Positions 49,351 to 61,832 of a stretch of DNA of 64,000 nt are shown one piece after another. Made by a program: the position numbers and the translations under genes. The number at the start of each line of letters is the position of its first letter. Position 1 is the stretch's first letter. The DNA is taken from contig CM065690.1 of the NCBI GenBank assembly GCA_017654935.2, forward strand, positions 38,899,742-38,963,741. The letters run 5' to 3'. This stretch comes from Phymorhynchus buccinoides. Taxonomy: Eukaryota > Mollusca > Gastropoda > Neogastropoda > Raphitomidae. Below the pieces are notes generated by a model. It was not told the origin of the DNA. It made no database searches and saw nothing but the letters and a program-made list of their open reading frames with translations.

Positions 49351-49615
49351 TATTAGTATTAGGGTACTTTATAGCCACAGAGGCGTCTCTGTGAAATTCG
49401 GGTTGCTCCCACCTGGAGAGCACATCGCAGCCAGAGGCGCGCCACCCATTTAAATTTTTTTTTTTTGCATGCGATTTTTTGTGTGTGATTGATGAGGAAG
49501 GAAGGGTGGGGGTGGGTGTGTGTTAAATTTTGACCAAACAACTTTTTCGTTGCCACTGGGCTTATTATGTGCTAAGTGCATGGGCACACGGGGCCTCAGT
49601 TTATTGTCTCATCCG
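49351..49615 (-). mobile_element. tRNA-derived SINE (family S), copy 2, 5'-truncated
   Basis: It shares ACAGAGGCGTCTCTGTGAAATTC and GCTCCCACCTGGAGAGC with 46163-46520 and has the TATTAG tail. The tRNA-like head is missing. Confidence 0.7.
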
Positions 49616-50846
49616 AACATTGGAACTATTTCAAAGCTGATATACATACATTATTTATCGAAAAAAACGAGAGGAGAAAACGAGATCCTTTGTAAGATTA
49701 TTATCATCAGCCCCCCTTCCTTTACCATTATTATAGTATGTGTATATCCGCTGTTCATTAGAAATTGTATGCACAAATGGTTGTCAATTCTTATTCATAC
49801 CAAATTCCTGTGGAAGTTCCAACTGATGGACAATATTGGTAACGTGTACAGTTTACTGAGGACAGAAATGACAGCGAAACTGAACAAATGTCTTTCAGAC
49901 TGACCGATTTATTGCGAGTGCCTTAATTCTTTATGCTTTTGATCTGAATAATTATTTTCCATGGTTACCACTCAATTGCGCCTAAATTACTCAATTGCGC
50001 CTCTCCGGGGTACATCAGTTGCGCCTGGTTTCCACAATTGGTGTATCTTAGAAGTTAAACTTCACATGACTATAAAATCAAAACTAGAAAAGCTATGTGA
50101 ATTCTGTTGTCTGTAATTCTGTTTCTCTGTATAGATTTATAAGGAACTGTTTGCGCTATCTTATGAAACAAAACCTATGTAAAGACCATTATGCAAAATT
50201 AATTATGCAAAATTCCATTATGCATGGGTGCAACTACACAAAAAACCTGAAAGGCCGGGGTCCAGGGGTAATGATCCCCTGCAGCTGAAGCAAAAATTGA
50301 TTTATGAAGGTATTTTAGTTTGCTTTTTCCACAATCTATACAAATGCTTATTTTAAAGTGTTTGAAAAAAACAGTAGACACCCAAAGATCTTGTTTGACA
50401 AATAAAAAAATAAGAACCTTTTTTTGGTAAAATTCAAAAACAGGAAATCCTTGTATACCAGGGTCGAGTTTCTCTAGATAACGGTCGCCGCGCGAATAAC
50501 ACTTACGCCAAACGGGGCCTAAGAAACACTTTAGAAAATGTTTGCGGAAGAATATTACAAGCTCTTGTCTGATTGGTCAATTTTTTAAATTATTTTAAAC
50601 AAACTTTAATGGACCAATCAACAACAAGAAACGTATTCACCCCCTACTGGTTCCGGATAGTTCGCCGCTTGCTCGGTGTTTGGCAAGAACAAAACGCCAC
50701 GCGAACCATCGGCAAACGAAGGGTGTTTCTTAGACCGTTTTTGCCGATTTGCGCTCACGCTACGTAACGTTAGCCCTTGTGAAACGGCCCCCAGGAAAAG
50801 TTGCACCCATGATTATGTCCGTTTTTCTCAAGAACCATTTCAACAG
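49616..50846. other. No gene recognised
   Basis: CAATTGCGCCT words recur at 49973-50020. A stretch from 50460 to 50810 has coding-like base use (ACCGTTTTTGCCGATTTGCG) but only a 64-residue open frame with no known domain. It may be a decayed transposon. Confidence 0.4.
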
Positions 50847-51230
50847 GCGCAATAGACGATTTTCGGAAAAGAAAGGGGAGAGCACTGTAAAAATTAGAGT
50901 TGTTTACCTCCATTACTCGGTCAAATACCACAGCAGCAATGGCGTCGAAGCTTGAAACCGCAGAACTTTTTTGTGTGAAAAATTAGGGGTGGCCAGTTGC
51001 TATACAAAGTGAGAGAACTTGCAAACTGTGACGTAAAAATATAAATGACATAATTTTTTAGAATGATGTTCGGTGTTCTAAGTGCTGTATGTCTGCTCAA
51101 ACACACGAGTCGATAGGCTACGAGAGCTGATGGCAGAGTGACTTCCTCTGTTTCACCGATTGAATTAGGCAAGATAACTCCCACACACCATGAAATTACT
51201 CCCCTTATTTCCGAACAATTCCTATTGATG
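50847..51230 (-). mobile_element. Dispersed repeat family G, copy 2
   Basis: It is the reverse complement of 43911-44327, with CAATAGACGATTTTCGGAAA at one end and CCGAACAATTCCTATTG at the other. Confidence 0.7.
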
Positions 51231-51646
51231 ACTACAACGGGTGCAATTGATGCAGGAGGCGCAATCGAGTATAGGGGTAATAAAACATGGGTGCAATTGA
51301 GGTGCACCGTTTTCCACACGGTGCCTTCCTTTATGATTCACAGTTAACCACAAAGTGTTGTACAACTGACTGACATGAACATCAAATTTATTTACATCTT
51401 TTTAGTCGCTCCTTACATCAAGGTCTGATGAATCTGTTGCTGTGAATTGTATCTATAATAATGCTCCAAGCATCTCTATATTGTTATAATTGTGGATGTC
51501 ATTTACATCAGATTTCTTGTTATAAAACTACATGAATACGCTATGTTCTAGTTTGATGAATTATTACACACCAAATTTCATAGCACTTGGAATAATTACT
51601 GAACATTGAGTGCCTTACATTTAATAAGTATTTGTTTTTATATGAT
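51231..51646. other. No gene recognised
   Basis: AT-rich sequence. GGGTGCAATTGATGCAGGAG and GGTGCAATTGAGGTGCACC echo the GCGCC/GCACC words at 49973-50020. Confidence 0.4.
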
Positions 51647-51647
51647 T

Positions 51648-51897
51648 AGGTATTATTATTAGGTATTAGGTATTAGGTACTTTATAGTCACAGAGGCGTC
51701 TCTGTGAAATTCGGGTTGCTCCCACCTGGAGCGCGTCGCAGCCAGAAGCGCGCCACCCAATTTTTAAAAAAAATGTTTGCATGCGATTTTTGTTACTGAT
51801 GAGGGAGGGGGGGGGGGGGGGGGGGGGTAAATTTGGACCAAATGACAACCTTTTCGTTGCCACTGGGCTTAACGTATGCTAAGTGCATGGGCACACG

Positions 51898-51928
<31 letters not shown>

Positions 51929-52065
51929 TCCACGTTCAGACCGTTAAGGCCTAGTGCAGAATGAGAGGAAAAAATCCCCTGTACCCAGGTTCGAACTCGG
52001 GTTTACTTGACACGAAGCGAACGCGATACCACTGTGCCACTCTACACCATTGCATTAAGCATTGC
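51648..52065 (-). mobile_element. tRNA-derived SINE (family S), most complete copy
   Basis: On the minus strand, TGGCACAGTGGTATCGCGTT is an A box with good tRNA agreement, and GAGTTCGAACCTGGGTAC holds the B box about 30 nt later. The body matches the other two copies. The tail is repeated TACCTAATACCTAATA. A poly-G on the plus strand (about 51808-51827) sits in the body. Confidence 0.85.
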
Positions 52066-52576
52066 ATTAGGCGTCTTTCATTGATTAATACTATTTTAAG
52101 CAATGAAAATACTGATCCATTTATTTCAGTCCTGTGCCTTTGCTCTTGTAATGCTGAAAAATGGGGGCATTTTGATTCTTATTTTTTTTAAATCTGCTGA
52201 TTAAATTATTTTTTAATGTTATTGTCAAGGGGTATTAAATTGGCGTTGTGTATAAAGTTCCAAACCAAATAAATCACTGGTTATCAACTGGGTTCCTAAC
52301 TTGGTTTGCACAATTATATTCAAAACATTATACATTAAAGTACTTTTTTTTTGGGGGGGGGGTTGGGATGTGGGGAGTGAAAGTGAATGGATGGTGTGTG
52401 AGTGCATGCTTCCACATTAATGTGTATGCATTCTGCAGGGTATAAAAAAAAAGCATTGTAGCTTTGTATCATAATATAAAACTGATTCTGAAATATTTAC
52501 AAGTCACAACTAACGAGAAGGGCTCGTAGTTTTTTTTAGCCAACTGTGGTCGAGTGATGTGATATGAATGAATGAA
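52066..52576. other. No gene recognised
   Basis: AT-rich, with a T/G-run at 52346-52364. Confidence 0.5.
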
Positions 52577-52770
52577 AAATGGTGTTTTACGTCCTCTCGG
52601 TCATAGACACATATGGGACATTTGTAAATACAAAGATGGTGGGAACAATTCTGGCCGCAATGCCCGGAGGCAGTGCAACACCAGTAAAGTCCTGAGTTTT
52701 TATCAATATAGATAGGTGTAGCGGTAACCACGCCTCGGATAAACCTCATCGGCTATGGTACCGCCACAAT
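52577..52770 (+). mobile_element. SINE-like repeat family J, copy 3
   Basis: It aligns along its whole length with 16396-16602, including ACATATGGGACATTTGTAAA and CACGCCTCGGATAAACCTCA. Confidence 0.7.
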
Positions 52771-52961
52771 AATTGTTAGTAAAATGATGTGATATGATGT
52801 GATTGTATCAGTTATATACTTTTTTTTTATGGTAGCCGACTCCACCCTTTTAAAAAGAACACCCTGTTTCTGGGGATTTAAAAAAAGAAGTGTATGTGAC
52901 TTTAACTGAACAATGATGTGAAGGGTTTTGTTTTCCTGAAAGGTTCTTGTAAAACATTGTA

Positions 52962-53083
52962 TTTAAAGACCCACCACGTCATGTGTCAAAATCATGGTTT
53001 TCACGTGTTTTCCCTCTTATAGGTGGTAAGAAATCTTTCTAGCATAAGAGGGAATGTGACACGTGACGTGGGGGGTCTTTAAA
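52962..53083. mobile_element. Short palindromic element (TTTAAAGACCC ends)
   Basis: TTTAAAGACCCACCACGTCA and TGACGTGGGGGGTCTTTAAA are terminal inverted repeats. TCCCTCTTATAGG and CATAAGAGGGA form an inner stem. The TTTAAA termini leave the target duplication ambiguous. Confidence 0.6.
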
Positions 53084-53470
53084 GTGGGGATGGGGACGCT
53101 TTTTATTTACATTATTATGTTATGCCAAATGTCTGTTTTTAACGGTGGCCACAATTCTTTATTAACCTAACTGAGCTATATTCATTGCGACTTTTTACAT
53201 TTCATGTGGGAGTGAGTGAGGGCCCCTAGGGGGAGATATGGATCATACTATAGCAGTGCATGTTGATGTATGCTACAGTCTGATGGAGAGGAAAGTAACC
53301 CAGCAGCTTGCACCTCTTTTTAAGCAGTATGATGAATTAAAAACACAAAATATTGCAAATTTGTTGGTGGTGGTTGCTTGTGTTTTTCTACCTCCCTTTC
53401 TTTCCATTCATTCCAAACCCTTTGACAGTGTAGCTATGAATTAAGAGACTTGATGAGCATTTTCTGACTT
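53084..53470. other. No gene recognised
   Basis: Unremarkable. The 68-residue open frame at 53238-53444 has no identifiable domain. Confidence 0.5.
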
Positions 53471-54375
53471 TATATACAGAATCATTGCTGTACCTTCAGA
53501 TCACACACACACACACACTGTACACTCGCAACAAGATACCTTCAAATCATTGCACACCACGCATTCATTCCAAACCTTGATATAGTGAAGTTATGAATTA
53601 AGAGACTTTATGAGAATTTTCTGACTATATACAGAATCATTGCTGTACCTTCAGATCACACACACACTGTACACTCGCAACAAGATACCTTCATATCATG
53701 CACACCACTCCATACACAACACAACCACAATATATTATATTAGGTATATCTACAAAACGGTCAAAATTCAAGGTAGCCAAAAACCAAATGCATATTTATA
53801 AACAAACCCGTAATAGAAACTCACATGCAAAATTTCAGTTAAATCTCTTCAATAGTTTATAAAATAATTGCTTATAAATATCCAATATTTTGCGCTATTT
53901 TTGAAAAGTGCAAAAACGGCTGTTTTTGAAGTCGCATATCTCAAAGATTAATTACTTTTAAAAGTTGAAACTTGTATTTTGTAATAGTAGGCAACATATA
54001 CGACATGCCTATTTTTTTCTGAGTAATGAAAATGTGCAGTTTAGAAATTACAGAGGTGCAAAAAGGGCTTAAAACCGCTATTTTCGCTTTTGTCCAATAG
54101 GCAAATTTCAGAACAACTGACACTAACATGACAATATTTCTAAAACTACTGGACCGACAGCAAAAAAACTGGTATGCAAGGGTTTAGCATGAACTAAAGA
54201 ATAAGAAAACGTTAACAGTTGTGGAAAATAAACAAACTGTAACTCACACACACAACTAATATTATATACAGAATCATTGCTGTATCTTCAGATCACACTC
54301 TCACACACACACACTGTACACTCACAACAAGATACCTTCATATCATGCACGCCACGCCATACACAACACAACCAC
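53471..54375. repeat. Segment repeated three times with short (CA)n
   Basis: TATACAGAATCATTGCTGTA, CTTCAGATCACAC and CTGTACACTC(G/A)CAACAAGATACCTTC recur at about 53471, 53626 and 54262. CCATACACAACACAACCACAA is shared by the last two. The 500 bp between the second and third copies is unique AT-rich sequence. Confidence 0.8.
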
Positions 54376-55197
54376 AACTTTGAAACCAGACTTTTGGTTT
54401 ATTGAATAGTGTATTATATTGTACAAAACCACTAGCTACACACAGTACAGAAAATGACAGGTACTCCATCCAAATTTGACAATGGTGTAGCCAAACAAGC
54501 AAAGCTTCAGACAATCATGTACACGACTGAATCATCGTCGCCTCTTCACAGACAACCACTCTACTTCACTTTGTGTTCATCGTTAAATAGGTCTTTTTTT
54601 TATATGACAAGTCACGTTCACATCGATGATGTATTATTGTAGACTAAACTCCTGGAGTTAGATGATGAGTGATGATTTTAAAGATGCGTCTCATTCACAA
54701 ATAGATACCCGTATCCAGAAAAAGAATCATTGATTTCTTTGTTCCAAAGTCTGTGGCAGATTTGGTTGTTGTTGTTTTACTCCTTTGAAAATGATAGTTT
54801 GGTCGCATGGTTTGATGGACGTACACAACATGATGGCAATGTGTGGTGAGGGAATGAGATCAATGAGTGGCCAGTCAAAGCACCACTTGATGATAAGGTT
54901 GGATGATATACACTTAGCACACTCAGGGCTATGGCTAGAGATCAGACGCGTATGAAGCTGAAAACCCTGTTGCTAAGTCATCTCTTCCGGGGGTGGGGGC
55001 AGAGCTACGGGTGCAGCTCTGGGGCAGTCGCCATGACCTGGACTTCATTGTGGCGCCCGGTCTGAAAGTCAGACACTTTGCCAAACAGAATCAACCGCTG
55101 AAGAAGAAGAAGAAGAATCTCTTCCAGCATCAAAATTTAGTTGGAAGTGGCGATGAGAAACTAGGACAAATATGACCATAGAAACAAGGGCCTGTAT

Positions 55198-55321
55198 TCA
55201 CGTTGAGATAGCTAACTTAGAAGCTCTTCCAAAAGTCCTATTAAATCCTATAGGACATTGGAAGAGCTTCTAAGTTAGCGTCATGCTAAGTCTCATGCTA
55301 TCTCAACGTGAATACAGGCCC
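55198..55321. mobile_element. Palindromic MITE (GGCCTGTATTCACG ends), copy 2
   Basis: It matches 11150-11301, with about 20 bp missing from the left arm (the CATACGACTTAGCATGATG part). Confidence 0.75.
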
Positions 55322-56479
55322 TGGTCATCACTGCATCCTACTAAGTTTTACTGCAGAAAGAGACAACTTGACAACAGAGTCTCCAGATTAGGCTTGATAC
55401 ACGTGTGGGCTCCAGCCATACAGGACACGTTTTCTCCGTTGCTACACCTTAGCAAAAAAAAGGCCAAGGAGAGAAAAACTCACCGTGATAATTTAACAAA
55501 CAGCAGATATTATGTCATTTCCATCAGCTTTGTCCCTAAGGGCAAGTGATCAGGGCAAGAAGCTATAAAGATGACAAGAGATTCCAGAATGATCATTTTT
55601 AATCTCTTTACTATCAAAGGTTCTCCTTTCTGATAGCATGCAATAAACAAGCGTCTCAGGATTTTGTTCACTGACAAGAGATTTTGACACTGTCAGACTG
55701 ATGTCCTGATTGTGGAAGTACAAGAAAAGTATACAGAACTACTTAGGCACATGTGCATGCATTTGTTCTATTGAAAGGCATTCCCCCTTGTTTTCAATTT
55801 TTTTTGTTGTACAATCAAAATGTTCTCAGCCCATTGGAAGCTGAAGAGCAAAAACAGGAGGACCTGACACTAAGGCTTTGTAAGGTCAAGTGAGGGTCAA
55901 ATAGTCAGTCTGCTGTGGTATGAAGCAACATGGACAAAGCATCAGAAAATAGTACATGTACCAGTCCACAGTATCAGGGCCAAAGAAAGCAAAAGGGTGA
56001 ACCCACAAACATGCAAATAAATTATCATAAACAGATTAAAAGTATGCATACCAAAAAAAGTCATAAAAACTTTATTCATCAAACACGTCATAATCCAACT
56101 ATAAACAACAAAAGGAAACAAATATGCTAAAAAGAAAAAAAGAATTTTTTTTTTTTTACTAACGATTGTACATGTCACTTTCGTCATGTGAACTTTTTAC
56201 ATGTAAATGTTTAGCAAAATGAAAAAAGAAAAAAAAGAAATAAATTGCCACATATACAAGACAAGTCATTGGAAAAAACAACAACAGTTTACACATCACT
56301 CTCTCTCTTACACACACACACAACTATGGGGTTCCAGATAAAAACTGATTTAGCTTGTTTTATACCCCCCCCCCCCCCCTCAGAGTATCGTGTCAAGACA
56401 AGCTGTCCAAGTAGAAAACTGCATTGCAAACCCACTGGCTTACAAACATTTGCTTTAAGACAAACTGCTTAAACCCAGA

Positions 56480-56662
56480 GCCGGCATATTTAAAGCGTTC
56501 ACGCGAGGCGGGAGGCATCATTCCCCTTGCTGCTGGCGAGAGAGACGGTTCAACCGTTCTTTTTTCCCTGTTGCTCGGGCCACTGTGAGTCAGAACTTCG
56601 CAGCGACTAGGCTAGCAGTCTACACCCGACCCCTGGGATCGGTAGTTGTCCCTTTAAACTTA
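56480..56662 (-). repeat. GC-rich dispersed repeat
   Basis: It ends CCCCTGGGATCGGTAGTTGT then CCCTTTAAAC, the inverse of the block at 16085-16140. It is GC-rich in AT-rich surroundings. Confidence 0.35.
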
Positions 56663-57938
56663 TTTTCTCATAGTGCTTTTTCCTCCAAACCAATCCCACC
56701 AAAGCTCAACTTAATAAAGTGCTTATACTATATCAAACATCCTTCGTGAAATAAATTATTCTACACAGTAACGTTCCTATCAATTTTAAACAGCTGTTTG
56801 CTCCATAAACATGTTTTTATTGTAGATAAACCACATGTCAACCTAAAAAATCTTTTAACTGAGGAGTCAACAACTCACACACACACACATACAAATGATA
56901 CGGAAGAGGTCAGATAGAAAAGGCCATTGGCACAAACGAAAGAATGAGACATATGATGAATATCACAAACATCTGTCAAAGGTGCATGCAGCTAATAAAG
57001 CATCTGCCTGGACTTTCCATCATAACCCTTGCTAAAACGATCAATGTAAGAGCAAAAAGAGCACGAGAAGAGCCCTATCTTCAGGCAGACCACTGACTGA
57101 GCCTGCATCAAATGGCCTGAATTCAGGCTTCAGGCACAGCCACCTGCACCCCTGACCTGCGTTGGTTTGCCTCACACACTGCCAATTAGAGTGCTAAACA
57201 CTACACTGCACAGCTTACAACACACAGCTCGACTGGATGCAAGAACTCTCACAAAGGCACGTCTTGCTTTTCACTTCTATAGGAATCTACAGGAAAACCT
57301 ATCAGTAAACTCCCTTTTCCTCATACCGACAGTTTGTTGACCATATATATTACTAAACACGTTTTAGGGCATTTCTTTTCTTCACAAATCCTACATTACA
57401 AAAGTCTCAGAGCGAATAACGTTACAACTAAAGAGAAACACGATTTCTTAAACCCGACTTCTCGAGCCCCTGTCCCTCCCTCCCCCATACAAACATTCAA
57501 AGAAAACAAAGACACAAAACAATACATAAAAAACACACAACAGAAAACAACAACCAGAAACAATGGAAAATACACACACACACACACAGTGACACACACA
57601 AATGCATCATACAGAAAATACACCAAAGCACATACATGCAGAAATACATCCACTTACATGATGTATATGAAAGCACAAGGGAGGGGGAAAAGGCAAATCC
57701 CTAAACTCAGTTTAGAAACCCCCCAAAAACTACAGAAAAAAGAATCTAAAGAATTGTCACCACTAAACAGAAGAATTCTTGTGCATATAATATATTTGCA
57801 ATGTAGTTTCCATAAAACACAAAAATTGTCTTGCTTGCACTAGTTTGTTTCTCATCTGAAATCATTTCACTTTCATGATTGTGTTGTGCTAATAATATCA
57901 CTAAATGTCAGTTTTCACATTATTGCCTTTTTCTGTAA

Positions 57939-58159
57939 CCCTTTCAACGCCAATGTCGCCTCAATCATTTAACATCCACGCCACTAAAAGGCATCAAATG
58001 AGGGTCTGTTAATCGTATGTTCTTCATTTTGGGAGGTTAGGATAGGCCCTATTTTATGCATGTTAGAGAGGAATCCCCAATATTGCAGACGAAATCTTTT
58101 CTCTACCCAGGTAAGTTTAAAGAAAGTTTTTGCTGAAAAATGGCTGGCGCTGATAGGGA
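57939..58159. mobile_element. piggyBac-like MITE, copy 3, degraded ends
   Basis: CCCTTTCAACGCCAATGTCG, AAAAGGCATCAAATGAGGGT and CTCTACCCAGGTAAGTTTAA match 38123-38362. The flanking TTAA sites are mutated. Confidence 0.7.
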
Positions 58160-58331
58160 TAAAGAATATTTTCTGAAAGTTGACAGTTTTTTTTAGTAAG
58201 TTTCCTGTTCCAATGAGAAACAACTCATCAGGAATGGAAACATTCAATAGGAAATAAGAACATTATAATTGTGATCTCCTAATGAGAGAAAACCATTTTT
58301 TAAAAATGCTACCACCTAAGCAAAACTCTGA

Positions 58332-58593
<262 letters not shown>

Positions 58594-59761
58594 GTGTCTG
58601 TGTAACACAATTCACACATTATTCATCATAACACCAATTTAAGCATGCTGAGAAATAAGAATGGGTTCAATCAGCATAAACACATAATATGCAGATTAAA
58701 AAAACACCACACACCCAAAAAACAAAATAGTAAGAAATCCACAAAACAGCTTGACCAAGCTTGACCACCCTGAACAAAAAATGGACACAATATTATTTGC
58801 ATTGCATTGCTAACTCATTATGTCACTGGACAATTTACAGTTCAATCAATAATACAGCCAAAATGTACACATAGAAACAATGATTAAAATGGGAGTGGGC
58901 GGTGTTGGGGTGGGGGTGGGGGTATGGAGGCTGGGGCTATATATAAATCCTTTTAGCCTTTGGATAAAACAACAACAACAACAACAACAACCACCTAGAT
59001 CTGTCCACCATATACAAAATCATACATCTATCACGGTAATTCATGCATCTCCCCATCTTCCAAAAAACAACCACCAGATAAAGAAAGCGGCATTTTACAG
59101 CCCAGTCTGCTTACAGAGCTCCCACAAAGGTACTTGTTTCTTTCCCCCTTGGAAAGGGTTAGGGTAAATGAAATCTGGTTCACAAAAGAGAAAACGGGGG
59201 AAAAGGTAGAAAATCTGGACACCCCAGTCTTCTCCATTCAATGTCTCCATAAGATACAAAAGTCAATGAACAATTAAAAATATTTTCAAAAAAGTACTGC
59301 TTGTAAAATGGAAAAAAGAAAAACCAGAAGCAGAACAAACAAAAAATCATCAGTATTTCTAAAAACAATTCATAAAAACACCCTGAATTAATAATTACAC
59401 TCGTCCTGCTGTCTCTCTTTTCATGCATTCTTTCTCCAGTGAGAAGAAGACAGGGAATATAAAACTAGAAAAGAGAAATGAAAATTCCAAAAGTAAATAA
59501 AGTGTCTCAATTATTAGACCTCCGATCCACTATGAAAGGGAATGAGAGAGAAAAAAGAACTATCAAGTAATCATCTGTAAATTAACAGGCATGGACTGAG
59601 AGATAGAGAGAGAGGGAGAGGGGTGGGGGGTGGAGGGTGGGGACATCGTCATCTAGGAAAGCCCATTCAGTGTGGTTTGAATCAACTTGTACAGTAAAAA
59701 CAATGTCCAGTAACCACGCAAATCACCAAACAAGATCCATGGGTAACAAAATGCATTTGGT

Positions 59762-61832
59762 ACAGCTGACAGCTAAATTACATACGCAGTCACCTAGTAG
59801 TGGAACCACAACTCTGACAGCTACGTTATATGCACACAGTCCACAACTGGTGGAACCACCACTCTGACAGCTGAATTACATGCACACAGTCCACAACTGG
59901 TGGAACCACAACTCTGACAGCTGAATTACATGCACACAGTCCACAACTGGTCGAACCACAACTCTGACAGCTACGTTATATGCACACAGTCCACAACTGG
60001 TGGAACCACCACTCTGACAGCTGAATTACATGCACACAGTCCACAACTGGTGGAACCACCACTCTGACAGCTGAATTACATGCACACAGTCCACAACTGG
60101 TGGAACCACAACTCTGACAGCTGAATTACATGCACACAGTCCACAACTGGTGGAACCACCACTCTGACAGCTGAATTACATGCACACAGTCCACAACTGG
60201 TGGAACCACAACTCTGACAGCTGAATTACATGCACACAGTCCACAACTGGTGGAACCACAACTCTGACAGCTGAATTACATGCACACAGTCCACAACTGG
60301 TGGAACCACAACTCTGACAGCTGAATTACATGCACACAGTCCACAACTGGTGGAACCACAACTCTGACAGCTGAATTACATGCACAGTCCACAACTGGTG
60401 GAACCACAACTCTGACAGCTGAATTACATGCACACAGTCCACAACTGGTGGAACCACAACTCTGACAGCTGAATTACATGCACACAGTCCACAACTGGTG
60501 GAACCACAACTCTGACAGCTGAATTACATGCACACAGTCCACAACTAGTGGAACCACAACTCTGACAGCTGAATTACATGCACACAGTCCACAACTGGTG
60601 GAACCACAACTCTGACAGCTGAATTACATGCACACAGTCCACAACTGGTGGAACCACCACTCTGACAGCTGAATTACATGCACACAGTCCACAACTGGTG
60701 GAACCACCACTCTGACAGCTGAATTACATGCACACAGTCCACAACTGGTGGAACCACCACTCTGACAGCTGAATTACACGCACACAGTCCACAACTGGTG
60801 GAACCACCACTCTGACAGCTGAATTACATGCACACAGTCCACAACTGGTGGAACCACAACTCTGACAGCTGAATTACATGCACACAGTCCACAACTGGTG
60901 GAACCACAACTCTGACAGCTGAATTACATGCACACAGTCCACAACTGGTGGAACCACCACTCTGACAGCTGAATTACATGTGTACAGTCAACTGGTGGAA
61001 CCACAACTCTGACAGCTGAATTACATGCACACAGTCCACAACTGTGGAACCACAACTCTGACAGCTGAATTACATGCAACCACAACTGGTGGAACCACCA
61101 CTCTGACAGCTGAATTACATGCACACAGTCCACAACTGGTGGAACCACCACTCTGACAGCTGAATTACATGTGTACAGTCAACTGGTGGAACCACCACTC
61201 TGACAGCTGAATTACATGCACACAGTCCACAACTGGTGGAACCACAACTCTGACAGCTGAATTACATGCACACAGTCCACAACTGGTGGAACCACAACTC
61301 TGACAGCTGAATTACATGCACACAGTCCACAACTGGTGGAACCACCACTCTGACAGCTGAATTACATGTGTACAGTCTGGTGGAACCACAACTCTGACAG
61401 CTGAATTACATGCACACAGTCCACAACTGGTGGAACCACAACTCTGACAGCTGAATTACATGCACACAGTCCACAACTGGTGGAACCACCACTCTGACAG
61501 CTGAATTACATGTGTACAGTCAACTGGTGGAACCACCACTCTGACAGCTGAATTACATGCACACAGTCCACAACTGGTGGAACCACCACTCTGACAGCTG
61601 AATTACATGTGTACAGTCAACTGGTGGAACCACCACTCTGACAGCTGAATTACATGCACACAGTCCACAACTGGTGGAACCACCACTCTGACAGCTGAAT
61701 TACATGTGTACAGTCAACTGGTGGAACCACCACTCTGACAGCTGAATTACATGCACACAGTCCACAACTGGTGGAACCACCACTCTGACAGCTGAATTAC
61801 ATGCACACAGTCCACAACTGGTGGAACCACAA
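59762..61832. repeat. 50-bp minisatellite, about 41 units
   Basis: The unit (CTCTGACAGCTGAATTACAT, then GCACACAGTCCACAACTGGT and GGAACCACAA) repeats with an exact 50-bp period over most of the array. Variants have ACCACC for ACCACA. A 47-bp variant has TGTGTACAGTCAACTGG, and from 61511 this alternates with the 50-bp unit every 97 bp. Fifty is not a multiple of three, so the open frames across it are not coding. Confidence 0.95.

Noticed and set aside
60924..61151. Minus-strand frame with repeated WWFHQLW
   Set aside because: It is produced by the 50-bp minisatellite. The period is not a multiple of three, so the frame shifts between units.
59762..61832. Minisatellite considered as a CRISPR array
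   Set aside because: Units are contiguous 50-mers without unique spacers, in an animal genome with no cas genes.
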